Source: Mesorhizobium helmanticense
GTDB lineage: Bacteria; Pseudomonadota; Alphaproteobacteria; Rhizobiales; Rhizobiaceae
NCBI RefSeq assembly: GCF_003034915.1
Contig: NZ_PZJX01000005.1
Span: 62,001 to 126,000 of the forward strand
DNA: 64,000 bases
Direction: 5' to 3'
The translations under genes were made by a program, and so were the position numbers. The notes under the pieces were generated by a model. That model searched no databases. It was given only the letters and a program-made list of their open reading frames with translations, and had not been told where the DNA came from. Positions 37,493 through 46,204 of this stretch are shown piece by piece (position 1 is the stretch's first letter; each line of letters starts with the position of its first letter).

Positions 37493-37499
37493 CGATCGA

Positions 37500-38339
37500 A
37501 TGCTTATGAAAATCCAGACAGTCATCCATCCATCTTCGGTCATCGAGGCGGGCGCCAAAATCGGCGAAGGCGTCCGCATCGGCCCCTTCTGTCATGTCAG
37601 CGCCGACGCGGTGATCGGCGACCGTGTCGAACTGGTCGGCCACGTCTCGGTGCTGGGCGCCACCACGATCGGCGCCTCGACCAAGGTCTATCCGATGGCG
37701 ATACTGGGCGGGCCGCCGCAGAACACCAAGCACAAGGGCGGCCGCACCACGCTGGTCATCGGCGAGAACTGCACGATCCGCGAAGGCGTGACCATGCATC
37801 TCGGCACCGATTCCAGCCGCGGCGAGACCGTCGTCGGCGACAACGGCAATTTCCTGGCTTACGCCCATATCGCCCACGACTGCGTCGTCGGCAAGAACGC
37901 CACCTTCGCCAATCAGGCGACATTGGGAGGCCATTGCGAGGTCGGCGACAACGTCTATATCGGCGGCCTCACCGCCGTCCATCAATTCGTCCGCATCGGC
38001 GACAACGCCTTTCTAGGCGGTTGCTCGGCAATCGTCGGCGACATTATCCCTTACGCCATGGCCGCCGGCAACCGGGCCAGCCTTCGCGGCCTCAACATCA
38101 TCGGCCTGAAACGCGCCGGCCTGCCACGCTCCGAAATTCACACTCTGCGCAAGGTCTACAGGACGATCTTCGATCGCTCCCGAACCGTCGGCGAGAACAT
38201 CGAGTTTGCCAAGGCGGAATTCGCTTCCTCGCCGACGGCCATGAAGATCGTCGATTTCATCGCCAGCCGCAGCAAGCGGCATTACGCCGTCCCCTCGCTT
38301 AAGGCCGGCGACGATGACGGCGGCGATGACGAAGACTAA
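37500..38339 (+). CDS. lpxA: UDP-N-acetylglucosamine O-acyltransferase
   Basis: The 279-residue trimeric hexapeptide-repeat enzyme has the catalytic histidine H126 in NFLAYAHIAHDCVVG, TIREGVTMH near 92-100, and a C-terminal helical domain (RAGLPRSEIHTLRKVYRTIF). It carries out the first step of lipid A synthesis. An acidic DDDGGDDED end is a minor oddity. It starts 7 bp after fabZ. Confidence 0.97.
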   Translation: MLMKIQTVIHPSSVIEAGAKIGEGVRIGPFCHVSADAVIGDRVELVGHVSVLGATTIGASTKVYPMAILGGPPQNTKHKGGRTTLVIGENCTIREGVTMHLGTDSSRGETVVGDNGNFLAYAHIAHDCVVGKNATFANQATLGGHCEVGDNVYIGGLTAVHQFVRIGDNAFLGGCSAIVGDIIPYAMAAGNRASLRGLNIIGLKRAGLPRSEIHTLRKVYRTIFDRSRTVGENIEFAKAEFASSPTAMKIVDFIASRSKRHYAVPSLKAGDDDGGDDED

Positions 38340-38345
38340 GGGCCG

Positions 38346-39248
38346 ATGACGAGGACTGAGGCCTCGCCGTCGGGCCTTGATCTCGCGCCTGGCGCCAGGT
38401 TCGGCATCATCGCCGGTGGCGGCAGTCTCCCGGTCGAGGTGGCCGTCGGCCTGACCGGGCAGGGCTATCCGCCGGTCATCATCCAGATCGAGGGTGAAGT
38501 CGACCGTAAGTCCGACCTCGACGGCTACGAGCATGAGAGTCTCGCACTGGAAGATATCGGTTCGCTGGCTGCGCTGCTGAAGCGGCGACGGATCAGCCAT
38601 CTTGTCCTCGCCGGCGAGATCAGGCGCCGGCCGAGGCTGACTGACATGCGCCCGAGCCTCGGTTTGCTGGCCGTGGTGCCTACAGTGGTCATGGCGCTGG
38701 CCCGCGGCGACGACGGGCTGCTGAAGATCCTGACGCGGGCTCTGGAAGCGCGCGGCGTCAAGGTTGTTGGCGCTCACGAGGTCGTGCCGGATCTGGTTGC
38801 GGCCGAAGGCCCGCTGACCAGGGCGACGCCGCGAAAATCCGACTGGCGCGACATCGAGGCGGCTCGCGCGGCGGCAAAGGCAATCGGCGCGCTTGATATC
38901 GGCCAGGCGGCCGTCGCGGTCGGTGGCCGCGCCATTGCGCTTGAGGGCATCGAAGGCACCAACGGGCTGCTTGAACGGACAAGGGAGTTGCGCGGCCATG
39001 GCAGGCTGGCCGGCAAGGCGCGCGGTGTGCTGGTCAAATGCGCCAAGCCCGGCCAGGAGTTGCGCGCCGATCTGCCCTCCATCGGCCCGCAGACTATCGA
39101 GGCGGCGCATGCAGCCGGCCTTGCCGGCATTGCCGTCGAGGCCGGCCGGTCGCTGGTCCTGGAAGGCCCGGTCGTTGTCGCGCGCGCCGATGCGCTCGGC
39201 CTGTTCGTGATTGGCCTGCCTCCTGCGGAGCTGGCCCATGGTCAATGA
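38346..39248 (+). CDS. lpxI: UDP-2,3-diacylglucosamine pyrophosphatase LpxI (DUF1009)
   Basis: The 300-residue protein has GIIAGGGSLPVEVAVGL near 21, HLVLAGEIRRRPRL near 84-97, and C-terminal GKARGVLVKCAKPGQELRADLPSIGPQTI, typical of the LpxI family. LpxI performs the UDP-diacylglucosamine hydrolysis that LpxH does in gammaproteobacteria. It starts 6 bp after lpxA and overlaps lpxB by 11 bp. Confidence 0.95.
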   Translation: MTRTEASPSGLDLAPGARFGIIAGGGSLPVEVAVGLTGQGYPPVIIQIEGEVDRKSDLDGYEHESLALEDIGSLAALLKRRRISHLVLAGEIRRRPRLTDMRPSLGLLAVVPTVVMALARGDDGLLKILTRALEARGVKVVGAHEVVPDLVAAEGPLTRATPRKSDWRDIEAARAAAKAIGALDIGQAAVAVGGRAIALEGIEGTNGLLERTRELRGHGRLAGKARGVLVKCAKPGQELRADLPSIGPQTIEAAHAAGLAGIAVEAGRSLVLEGPVVVARADALGLFVIGLPPAELAHGQ

Positions 39249-40401
39249 CGGGCCGCTGAAGATTGCCATCGTCGCCGGCGAAGAATCCGGCGACCTGCTC
39301 GGCGCCGATCTCGTCCAGGCGCTCAAGCGCGCGACCGGCCGCGAGATCAGGCTTGTCGGCATTGGCGGACGCCATCTGCAGGCGCTCGGTCTTACGCCGC
39401 TGTTCGAGGGCAGCGAGATCGCACTGATGGGCTTCAGCGCCGTCCTGCGCGACCTGCCGCGCCTGATGCGGCGGATCGGCCAGACCGCCAATGCGATTGC
39501 AGGCGACAAGCCCGACTGCCTGATCACCATCGACAGCCCGGATTTTTCGCTGCGCGTGGCAAGGAGAGTGCGTGCCGCCGATCCGACGATCCCGATCGTC
39601 CACTATGTCTGCCCGAGCGTGTGGGCATGGCGGCCGGGCAGGGCGGTGGCGATGAGGCCGTATGTCGACCACATCCTTTGCATCCTGCCTTTCGAGGCGA
39701 AGGAACTCGCTCGCCTGGGCGGTCCGCCGGGCACCTATGTCGGTCATCGTCTCACGCATGATCCGGGCGTGCTCGCCGCCGCCAAGGCGCAAGGCCTGCC
39801 GCGCGACCTGTCCGGGAATCGCGTGAAAACGCTGCTTGTGCTGCCCGGTTCGCGCAGCGGCGAGGTGCGGCGGCTGGCGGGTCCGTTCGGCAAGACAATC
39901 TCGATCCTGCGCGCGCGGGGGCACCGCTTGCGCGTGCTTTTACCGACGGTGCCGCACGTCGCCGACCTGGTCAGGGCTGCGGTCGCAAGCTGGGACGAGA
40001 AGCCCGAGATCATCCTTGATTCCGAACGCAAATGGCAGGCCTTCGGCAAGGCCGACGCAGCGCTGATCGCCTCGGGAACTGTGTCGCTGGAACTGGCGCT
40101 GTCGGGCGTGCCGATGATCTCGTGCTACCGGCTTGATCCGGTCATGCGGCTGGCCCAGCGCCTGATCACCGTATGGAGTGCCGCCTTGCCCAATCTCATC
40201 GTGGACCAGCCGGTGGTGACCGAGCACTACAATGAATATGTGCGGCCGGCCTATCTGGCGCGGCAACTGGAAGCGCTGTTTTCCGACACGGCCTATCGCG
40301 CCTGGCAGAAGGGCGGTTTTGCCGAGGTGACCAGACGCATGGCCACTGACAGGCCGTCCGGCGATATCGCGGCGGATGTCGTTCTCAATCACATCAAATA
40401 A
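39238..40401 (+). CDS. lpxB: lipid-A-disaccharide synthase
   Basis: The 387-residue GT19 glycosyltransferase has KIAIVAGEESGDLLGADLV at the N-terminus, then SPDFSLRVARRVR, HYVCPSVWAWRPGRA, FEAKELARLGGPPGTYVGHRL and the C-terminal SGTVSLELALSGVPMISCYR motif. It joins two acylated glucosamines. The ATG at 39238 lies within the lpxI 3' end, so translation is coupled. lpxK and waaA are not present downstream, because the operon ends at a bidirectional terminator. Confidence 0.97.
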   Translation: MVNDGPLKIAIVAGEESGDLLGADLVQALKRATGREIRLVGIGGRHLQALGLTPLFEGSEIALMGFSAVLRDLPRLMRRIGQTANAIAGDKPDCLITIDSPDFSLRVARRVRAADPTIPIVHYVCPSVWAWRPGRAVAMRPYVDHILCILPFEAKELARLGGPPGTYVGHRLTHDPGVLAAAKAQGLPRDLSGNRVKTLLVLPGSRSGEVRRLAGPFGKTISILRARGHRLRVLLPTVPHVADLVRAAVASWDEKPEIILDSERKWQAFGKADAALIASGTVSLELALSGVPMISCYRLDPVMRLAQRLITVWSAALPNLIVDQPVVTEHYNEYVRPAYLARQLEALFSDTAYRAWQKGGFAEVTRRMATDRPSGDIAADVVLNHIK

Positions 40402-40426
40402 AAAAGCGCCACAAAGGGCGCTTTTT
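40401..40426. terminator. bidirectional terminator between lpxB and gltA
   Basis: AAAAAGCGCC (40401-40410) and GGCGCTTTTT (40417-40426) form a 10-bp stem with A/T tracts on both sides. It serves the converging lpx and gltA transcripts and begins at the last base of the lpxB stop codon. Confidence 0.92.
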
Positions 40427-40445
40427 CCTAGACCTTCGGCCCTGA

Positions 40446-41774
40446 TCAGCGCTTCGCGATCGGCACGTAGTCGCGTTCCGGCGCACCGGTATAGAGCTGG
40501 CGCGGACGGCCGATCTTCTGGTGCGGGTCCTCGATCATTTCCTTCCACTGCGCAATCCAGCCCACGGTGCGGGCGACCGCGAACAGCACGGTGAACATGG
40601 TGGTGGGGAAGCCCAGTGCCTTCAGCGTGATGCCGGAATAGAAGTCGACGTTCGGATAAAGCTTCTTCTCGATGAAATAGGCATCGGTCAGCGCGATCTT
40701 TTCCAGTTCCATGGCGATGTCGAGCAGCGGATCGTCCTTGATGCCGAGTTCGCCCAGCACCTCATGCGCCGTCTTCTGCATGATCTTGGCGCGCGGATCG
40801 TAGTTCTTGTAGACGCGGTGACCGAAGCCCATCAGCCGGAAGGGATCGTTCTTGTCCTTGGCGCGGGCGATGAATTCCGGGATGTGGTCGACATGGCCGA
40901 TTTCGCCCAGCATGTTCAGAGCGGCCTCGTTGGCACCGCCATGCGCCGGGCCCCACAGGCAAGCAATGCCGGCAGCGATGCAGGCAAACGGGTTGGCGCC
41001 TGAAGAGCCGGCGAGGCGCACGGTCGACGTCGAGGCATTCTGCTCGTGATCGGCATGCAGGATGAAGATGCGCTCCATGGCGCGCGCCAGTACCGGATTG
41101 ATCTTGTATTCCTCGCAAGGCACGGCAAAGCACATATGCAGGAAGTTGGCCGCGAAATTCAGCTCGTTCTTCGGGTAAATGAAGGGCTGGCCGATGTGGT
41201 ACTTGTAGGCCATCGCCGCGATCGTCGGCATCTTGGCAATCAGCCGCATCGAGGCGACCATGCGCTGGTACGGGTCCGAGATGTCGGTGGAGTCGTGATA
41301 GAATGCCGACAGCGCGCCGACCACGCCGCACATCACCGCCATCGGGTGCGCGTCGCGGCGAAAGCCGGTGAAGAAGCGCGACATCTGCTCATGCACCATG
41401 GTGTGGCGCGTCACCCGGTAGTCGAAATCGTCCTTCTGCGCCTTGGTCGGCAATTCGCCGTAGAGCAGGAGGTAGCAGACTTCGAGGAAGTCGCCATGTT
41501 CGGCCAGCTGGTCGATCGGGTAACCGCGATGCAACAGGATGCCGGCATCGCCATCGATGAAGGTGATTTCCGACTCGCAGCTTGCCGTCGAGGTGAAGCC
41601 GGGATCGTAGGTGAAGGCGCCGGTGGTGCTGTAAAGCGCGCCGATGTCGATAACGTCGGGCCCTACCGAACCGCTTCGCACCTTGAACTCATGAGTCTTG
41701 CCGCCGAGCTCCAGCTTCGCCGTCGACGGGTGGTCTCTGCCACCGAATTCCAGTTTTGTCGCAGCTTCGGTCAT
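40446..41774 (-). CDS. gltA: citrate synthase
   Basis: The 442-residue protein is of the hexameric type. It has [20 protein letters not shown] near 76, [16 protein letters not shown] near 270 and [19 protein letters not shown] near 315-333. It condenses oxaloacetate and acetyl-CoA. The ATG at 41774 has AAAAGGAG immediately upstream on its strand. The gene runs opposite to lpxB and shares a terminator with it. Confidence 0.98.
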   Translation of the reverse strand: MTEAATKLEFGGRDHPSTAKLELGGKTHEFKVRSGSVGPDVIDIGALYSTTGAFTYDPGFTSTASCESEITFIDGDAGILLHRGYPIDQLAEHGDFLEVCYLLLYGELPTKAQKDDFDYRVTRHTMVHEQMSRFFTGFRRDAHPMAVMCGVVGALSAFYHDSTDISDPYQRMVASMRLIAKMPTIAAMAYKYHIGQPFIYPKNELNFAANFLHMCFAVPCEEYKINPVLARAMERIFILHADHEQNASTSTVRLAGSSGANPFACIAAGIACLWGPAHGGANEAALNMLGEIGHVDHIPEFIARAKDKNDPFRLMGFGHRVYKNYDPRAKIMQKTAHEVLGELGIKDDPLLDIAMELEKIALTDAYFIEKKLYPNVDFYSGITLKALGFPTTMFTVLFAVARTVGWIAQWKEMIEDPHQKIGRPRQLYTGAPERDYVPIAKR

Positions 41775-41959
41775 TGCAAACTCCTTTTTGTTTCCTCATG
41801 CCGGCAAAGGCAAAATTCTGCAAAGCGACACGTCGAAATCACCGGAAATGCGCGTATTCGCCACCGCATTGTGGAGGGATGCGTGCCAGATTGGGCCAAG
41901 TCTAATGTTGCACTGCGAAACGCGCCTTTCAATGCCAATCTTCTTGGGCCAGTTTGCTC

Positions 41960-43384
41960 CTAATCGATTTGATCCGCTATACGCGCCAGGCTCTCCTCGC
42001 GGCCGAGAACGGCAAGTACGTCGAACACGCCGGGCGAGGTGCTTTTACCGGTAAGCGCTGCCCGCAAGGGTTGAGCCACAGTGCCCAGTTTATAGCCGCC
42101 GGCCAGCGCATAGTCGCGGATCGCCGCTTCGGCCGCTGCGGCGGTCCAGCCGGCTGAAATCGCCTTCAGCGCGTCGCGGGCGCCGCGCAAGACCTCGCGC
42201 GCCTCGCCAGCGAGCAATGCCGCGGCCTTCTCGTCGATCGGCAGCGGCCGCTCGGTGAACAGGAAGCCAGCACCGTCGACAAGTTCCACCAGGGTCTTGG
42301 CACGCTCCTTCAGGCCCGGCAAGGCGGCAAGCAACTGCGCCTTGCGCCGGTCGTCGAGACGCTCGGCGATCGCCGGACCACCTTCGAGATAGGGCAGCGT
42401 GGCGATGAAGATGTCGAACAGGTCGGCGTCGCTCATGCGGCGCATGTGCACGCCGTTCAAAGCCTCGAGCTTGGCGAAGTCGAAACGCGCCGCACCCTTG
42501 TTGACGTCACCGATATCGAACCAGGCGATCATGTCCTTGATAGACATCACCTCGTCGTCGCCATGGCTCCAGCCCAGCCGCGCCAGATAGTTGAGCAGCG
42601 CCTCGGGCAGATAGCCCATGGCGCGATAGGCCTCGACGCCGAGCGCACCGTGCCGCTTCGACAGCTTGGCGCCGTCAGCGCCATGGATCAGCGGGATATG
42701 CGACATCGACGGCACGTCCCAGCCCATGGCGCGGTAGATCACCGTCTGGCGGGCGGCGTTGGTCAGATGATCGTCGCCGCGGATGATGTGGGTGACGCCC
42801 ATGTCATGGTCGTCGACGACGACGGCATGCATATAGGTCGGATTGCCGTCCGAGCGCAGGATGATGAAATCATCGAGATCCTTGTTGGGAAAGCGCACCT
42901 CGCCCTGCACGCGGTCGTGCACCACCGTCTCGCCCTCGGTCGGCGCCTTGATGCGGATGGCGCCTTTGGCGCCGGCCGGCGCCTCCGACGAGTCGCGGTC
43001 GCGCCAGCGGCCGTCATAGCGGGGAGGGAGCCCCTTGGCCCGTGCCGCCTCGCGCATCGCCTCGAGCTCCGCCGGTGTCGCGTAGCAATAGTAGGCTTTG
43101 CCCATGCGCACCAGCTCCTCGGCCACCTCGCGATGGCGCGGCGCGCGCTCGAACTGCGAGACAGGCTCGCCGTCCCAGGTGAGGCCGAGCCACGAAAGGC
43201 CGTCGAGAATGGCCGCTGTCGCCGCATCCGTCGACCGCTCGCGGTCGGTGTCCTCGATACGCAGCAGCATTACACCGCCGGTATGCTTCGAATACAGCCA
43301 GTTGAACAGCGCCGTCCGCGCCCCGCCAATGTGCAGGTAGCCGGTGGGCGAGGGCGCAAAACGGGTGACGACTTTGTCGGGCAT
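41960..43384 (-). CDS. gltX: glutamate-tRNA ligase
   Basis: The 474-residue class I synthetase has the HIGH-type motif [13 protein letters not shown] near residues 18-30 and the KMSKS-type motif AKLSKRHG near 237, then [17 protein letters not shown]. With GatCAB encoded nearby it is probably non-discriminating, also charging tRNA(Gln), but that is inference. The start lies 17 bp from a 144-bp segment that is duplicated next to comEC. Confidence 0.97.
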   Translation of the reverse strand: MPDKVVTRFAPSPTGYLHIGGARTALFNWLYSKHTGGVMLLRIEDTDRERSTDAATAAILDGLSWLGLTWDGEPVSQFERAPRHREVAEELVRMGKAYYCYATPAELEAMREAARAKGLPPRYDGRWRDRDSSEAPAGAKGAIRIKAPTEGETVVHDRVQGEVRFPNKDLDDFIILRSDGNPTYMHAVVVDDHDMGVTHIIRGDDHLTNAARQTVIYRAMGWDVPSMSHIPLIHGADGAKLSKRHGALGVEAYRAMGYLPEALLNYLARLGWSHGDDEVMSIKDMIAWFDIGDVNKGAARFDFAKLEALNGVHMRRMSDADLFDIFIATLPYLEGGPAIAERLDDRRKAQLLAALPGLKERAKTLVELVDGAGFLFTERPLPIDEKAAALLAGEAREVLRGARDALKAISAGWTAAAAEAAIRDYALAGGYKLGTVAQPLRAALTGKSTSPGVFDVLAVLGREESLARIADQID

Positions 43385-43401
43385 GGAACTCTCGGGGCGC
43401 G

Positions 43402-43545
43402 GGCGCAGGAGCGGATGTGGTTGCGCGGACTTTCGCGCGTTGCGCGTTCATGTAGCATAGGAGGTCAAGGGCGCAAGGGGCAGACCCGACGGCTGGACGA
43501 AGCCGGGGTACGGACGAGGGCGAGGACGCGGTCAGCGGCGTCAGC
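43402..43545. repeat. left direct repeat flanking the cyclase segment (decayed comEC 5' end)
   Basis: This 144-bp stretch matches 46061-46204 at a constant offset of 2659, with about seven mismatches counted by eye. It contains the gltX upstream region, a GGAGGTCAAGGGCGCAAGGG tract, and what would be the first codons of comEC with the ATG changed to ACG (43489-43491). Similarity stops at 43545. The remaining bases to 43685 hold no gene I can support. Confidence 0.88.
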
Positions 43546-43685
43546 CAATACAATAGAACTCGCTACGCGCTCAGTCCTCGGACAAGCCCGGCCAGAGAAC
43601 TATCCTTCCAGAAGTGACGCGGGGTCAAGGGACGTCGCCTGACCGACGTGACGCGTAGGAGAGGGCGTCTTTGCAAACGCGACGA

Positions 43686-45431
43686 TCACTCCGGCACGCC
43701 GGCAATACCCAGCGCCTCGACGTAGCGCTCGGCGAACACCTTGTCCCGCCACGGGTTGATCTGCCTCTGCAGGCCGAGGGTGTAGGTCGGGAACGCCTCC
43801 ATCAGCCGCCGCGCCGCCGCCTGCGCGTCATCCAGCCGATTGAGTTTGACGAGTGCCATGATCACCACCCGGTGCGAGGAGCCGTAATTCGGCATCTCGC
43901 GCAGCGCTCGTTCTCCCCAAGCCAGCGCTTCCTCGTAGCGTTCGAGCATCAGGTAGCTCATCCCGATGCCGGAGAGCGCAATGCCCTTCTCGGGGTCGAC
44001 CGGGCTCAGCCGCATTGCCCTGTGGAAGTGCTCGATTGCGACGAGGGGGCGGCCGGAATGGGCGTTCACCCAGCCGCTGCCCGTATAGCCCTGCGCCGAA
44101 TTGGGGTTGAGGAGCAGGGACCGTTCGATCGTGTCCAGCGCCGTCTCGTAATCCTTGGCGCTGTAGGCGATCACCTGCGCGGCGAAACGCAAGCTTGTCG
44201 GGTCGTCTCGCGCGTCCGCCAGCACCTCGCGGGCCATGCGCACGGCGACGCGGGTATCGTCGGGCTCGTGCCAGCACTGACTCACGGACAGGCTGCGAAT
44301 ATAGGCGCCGAGTGCCTTCGCCAGGGTGAAGCCCGGGTCGATGCTGAGCGCCTCGTTGGTCAGCCGGCGCACGTCGGCGAAGCCGTCGCGCGTCATACTG
44401 TAGAAGCGCGGTAGCGCACGAAGGTAGAGGTCGTAGGCACCGATGTAGTCGGTCGGCTTCATGCGCGCTTGCTTGATCTCCTCGAGCCTGATGCTCGGCT
44501 CGACCGCACCGACGACGCTCTCGGTCACCTTGTCCTGCAGGTCGAAGATGTCGCTCACGTCGCCCTCGAAGCGGTCGGTCCAGACATGGTGCCCGCTGAT
44601 CGCGTCCACCAGCTGCCCACTGATACGCACCCGCGATCCTGCTCTGCGGATGCTACCTTCGAGCACGTAGCGGACGCCCAACTCGCGCCCGACCTGGCGC
44701 AGGTCCACCGCTCGGCCCTTGTAGGTGAAGGACGAGTTGCGGGCGATCACGAAGAAGGAGTTCACCCGGCTCAATCCCGTGATGATGTCCTCCACCAGTC
44801 CGTCGGCGAAGTATTCCTGGTCGGGGTCGCCGCTCATGTTGGTGAAAGGCAGAACCGCGATCGAGGGTTTCGAGGGCAGGGGAGGCGGTGCAGCCACCGA
44901 GGCGCTGGCGTCGGTCTCGACGCGATAGGCGCGCACAGGCCGCTCGATGTTCTTGAGGCGCAGGTCGCCAAGCGGCGTGAAACCGCCGTCGAGCTTGCCC
45001 TGAAGGTGGTCGTAGGCGGTGCCCGAGACAACCACGGCGCCGGGATCGGCGATGCTTTCGAGGCGGACGGCGATGTTGACACCGTCGCCGTAGAGGTCGC
45101 CGTCCTCCTCGTAGACCACGTCGCCGAGATTGACGCCGATGCGGAAGCGAATCCGCTCTTCCTCGGGCGTCTCCGCCTCGTGTTCTGCCAAGGCCTGCTG
45201 GATCGACATCGCCGAGGTCACCGCGTTGACGACGCTCGCGAACTCGCACAGCATGCCGTCGCCGGTGAGCTTGACGATCCGGCCCTGATGCTCGGAGACC
45301 AGCGGTTCGAGGAGGTCCTTGCGGTATGTCTTGAGCCGCTCGAGCGTGCCGCGCTCGTCGCGCTCCATCAAGCGCGAATAACCGACCACGTCGCAAGCCA
45401 GAATCGCTGCGAGGCGGCGCTGCGCGGTCAT
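43686..45431 (-). CDS. class III adenylate/guanylate cyclase with TolB-like and TPR domains
   Basis: From the ATG at 45431 the protein is 581 residues. The N-terminal cyclase homology domain (1-175) has metal-binding D14 (ILACDVVGYSRLM) and D58 (KLTGDGM) and the transition-state pair N119/R123 (GVNIAVRLE), so it looks active; cAMP is the likely product. Next is a TolB-like segment (about 195-330, SIAVLPFTNMSGDPDQEYFADGL...YVLEGSIRRAGSRVRISGQLVD) and C-terminal TPR repeats (about 350-575). It has no membrane helix. Such multi-copy cyclases are common in Mesorhizobium and Bradyrhizobium. It lies alone between two 144-bp direct repeats, evidence of later insertion. The frame stays open to 45497. 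Confidence 0.93.
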   Translation of the reverse strand: MTAQRRLAAILACDVVGYSRLMERDERGTLERLKTYRKDLLEPLVSEHQGRIVKLTGDGMLCEFASVVNAVTSAMSIQQALAEHEAETPEEERIRFRIGVNLGDVVYEEDGDLYGDGVNIAVRLESIADPGAVVVSGTAYDHLQGKLDGGFTPLGDLRLKNIERPVRAYRVETDASASVAAPPPLPSKPSIAVLPFTNMSGDPDQEYFADGLVEDIITGLSRVNSFFVIARNSSFTYKGRAVDLRQVGRELGVRYVLEGSIRRAGSRVRISGQLVDAISGHHVWTDRFEGDVSDIFDLQDKVTESVVGAVEPSIRLEEIKQARMKPTDYIGAYDLYLRALPRFYSMTRDGFADVRRLTNEALSIDPGFTLAKALGAYIRSLSVSQCWHEPDDTRVAVRMAREVLADARDDPTSLRFAAQVIAYSAKDYETALDTIERSLLLNPNSAQGYTGSGWVNAHSGRPLVAIEHFHRAMRLSPVDPEKGIALSGIGMSYLMLERYEEALAWGERALREMPNYGSSHRVVIMALVKLNRLDDAQAAARRLMEAFPTYTLGLQRQINPWRDKVFAERYVEALGIAGVPE

Positions 45432-46060
45432 TGCACCGCCCGGCCGTCGCGCCCATGTCCCGCTGACTTCCAGACCCCCAACGTGCATGGCATCCATCTC
45501 TCCCAGCCGCCGCCCGTCGCCGATTCAGACGGAGAACGCAGCTTGACCTTGCCTTCACGAGATTTTGCTATCCCGCTTGCGAGGCGTGAAGCGATCCAGT
45601 CGCCGCGCTAACAGCCAACCGGGCGACACGCCCACGCAGCCTCTGGGGACGCTGACACACCACTCCCAGAAGACCGGAGATATTTCCTGCCCTTGGTAAC
45701 CGGGTGACGCCACCGTGGCGGTGCTTTTGTCACCGCGATGTAACAGCGAGATGCCCTACCAACGCGCGCATCGGGCATCACACCAGACGTTCGCGCTTAG
45801 AGGTGATGAGGTCGGAAAGTGGCGCTACTTGCTCGTTCCCATCGACGAGACGAAGCGGATCCCAAGAAAAACGTCGATGCTCGGGTGAATAAGGGAGGCA
45901 GTGTCCATTTTTTCAGTTTCGCTTTGTCCGCGCCGAATCTTATGCGGCACGGCTCTGGTGTCGTTAGATTGAAGCCGGCAGAGGATCGCAAATCGACGCC
46001 GAAATTACGGCGGGTTACCTTGTCGCCGAAAGCCATCGCTGAAGGAAGGGACCCAGGGCA
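45432..46060. other. gene-poor upstream region of the cyclase
   Basis: Apart from the possible cyclase leader there is no supported gene in this stretch of roughly 630 bp. Short open frames on both strands (for example 45819-46079 plus and 45797-46117 minus) lack ribosome-binding sites or recognisable sequence and run into the right repeat. No terminal inverted repeats or transposase remnant could be recognised. It belongs to the presumed inserted segment. Confidence 0.6.
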
Positions 46061-46204
46061 GGCGCAGGTGCGGATGTGATTGCACGGACTTTCGCGCGTT
46101 GCGCGTTCATGTAGCATAGGAGGTCAAGGGCGCAAGGGGCAGACCCGATGGCTGGACGAGGCCGGGGTACGGACGAGGGCGAGGACGCGATCAGCGGCGT
46201 CAGC
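46061..46204. repeat. right direct repeat flanking the cyclase segment (functional comEC 5' end)
   Basis: This is the partner of 43402-43545. The intact comEC ATG lies at 46148, and the repeat continues about 19 codons into the gene before identity ends at 46204. Confidence 0.88.

Noticed and set aside
42446-43642. 398-codon plus-strand frame over gltX and into the left repeat
   Set aside because: It is antisense to gltX with shadow composition; it merely runs through the repeat.
44469-45611. 380-codon plus-strand frame over the cyclase gene
   Set aside because: It is a mirror of the cyclase frame, with no domain seen.
45819-46079. 86-codon plus-strand frame in the gene-poor cyclase upstream region
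   Set aside because: It has no ribosome-binding site, low-complexity basic sequence, and ends inside the right direct repeat; not supported as a gene.
43402-46204. Cyclase segment as a composite transposon
   Set aside because: The flanking repeats are not insertion sequences, carry no transposase and have no terminal inverted repeats; they are copies of the local gltX/comEC boundary.
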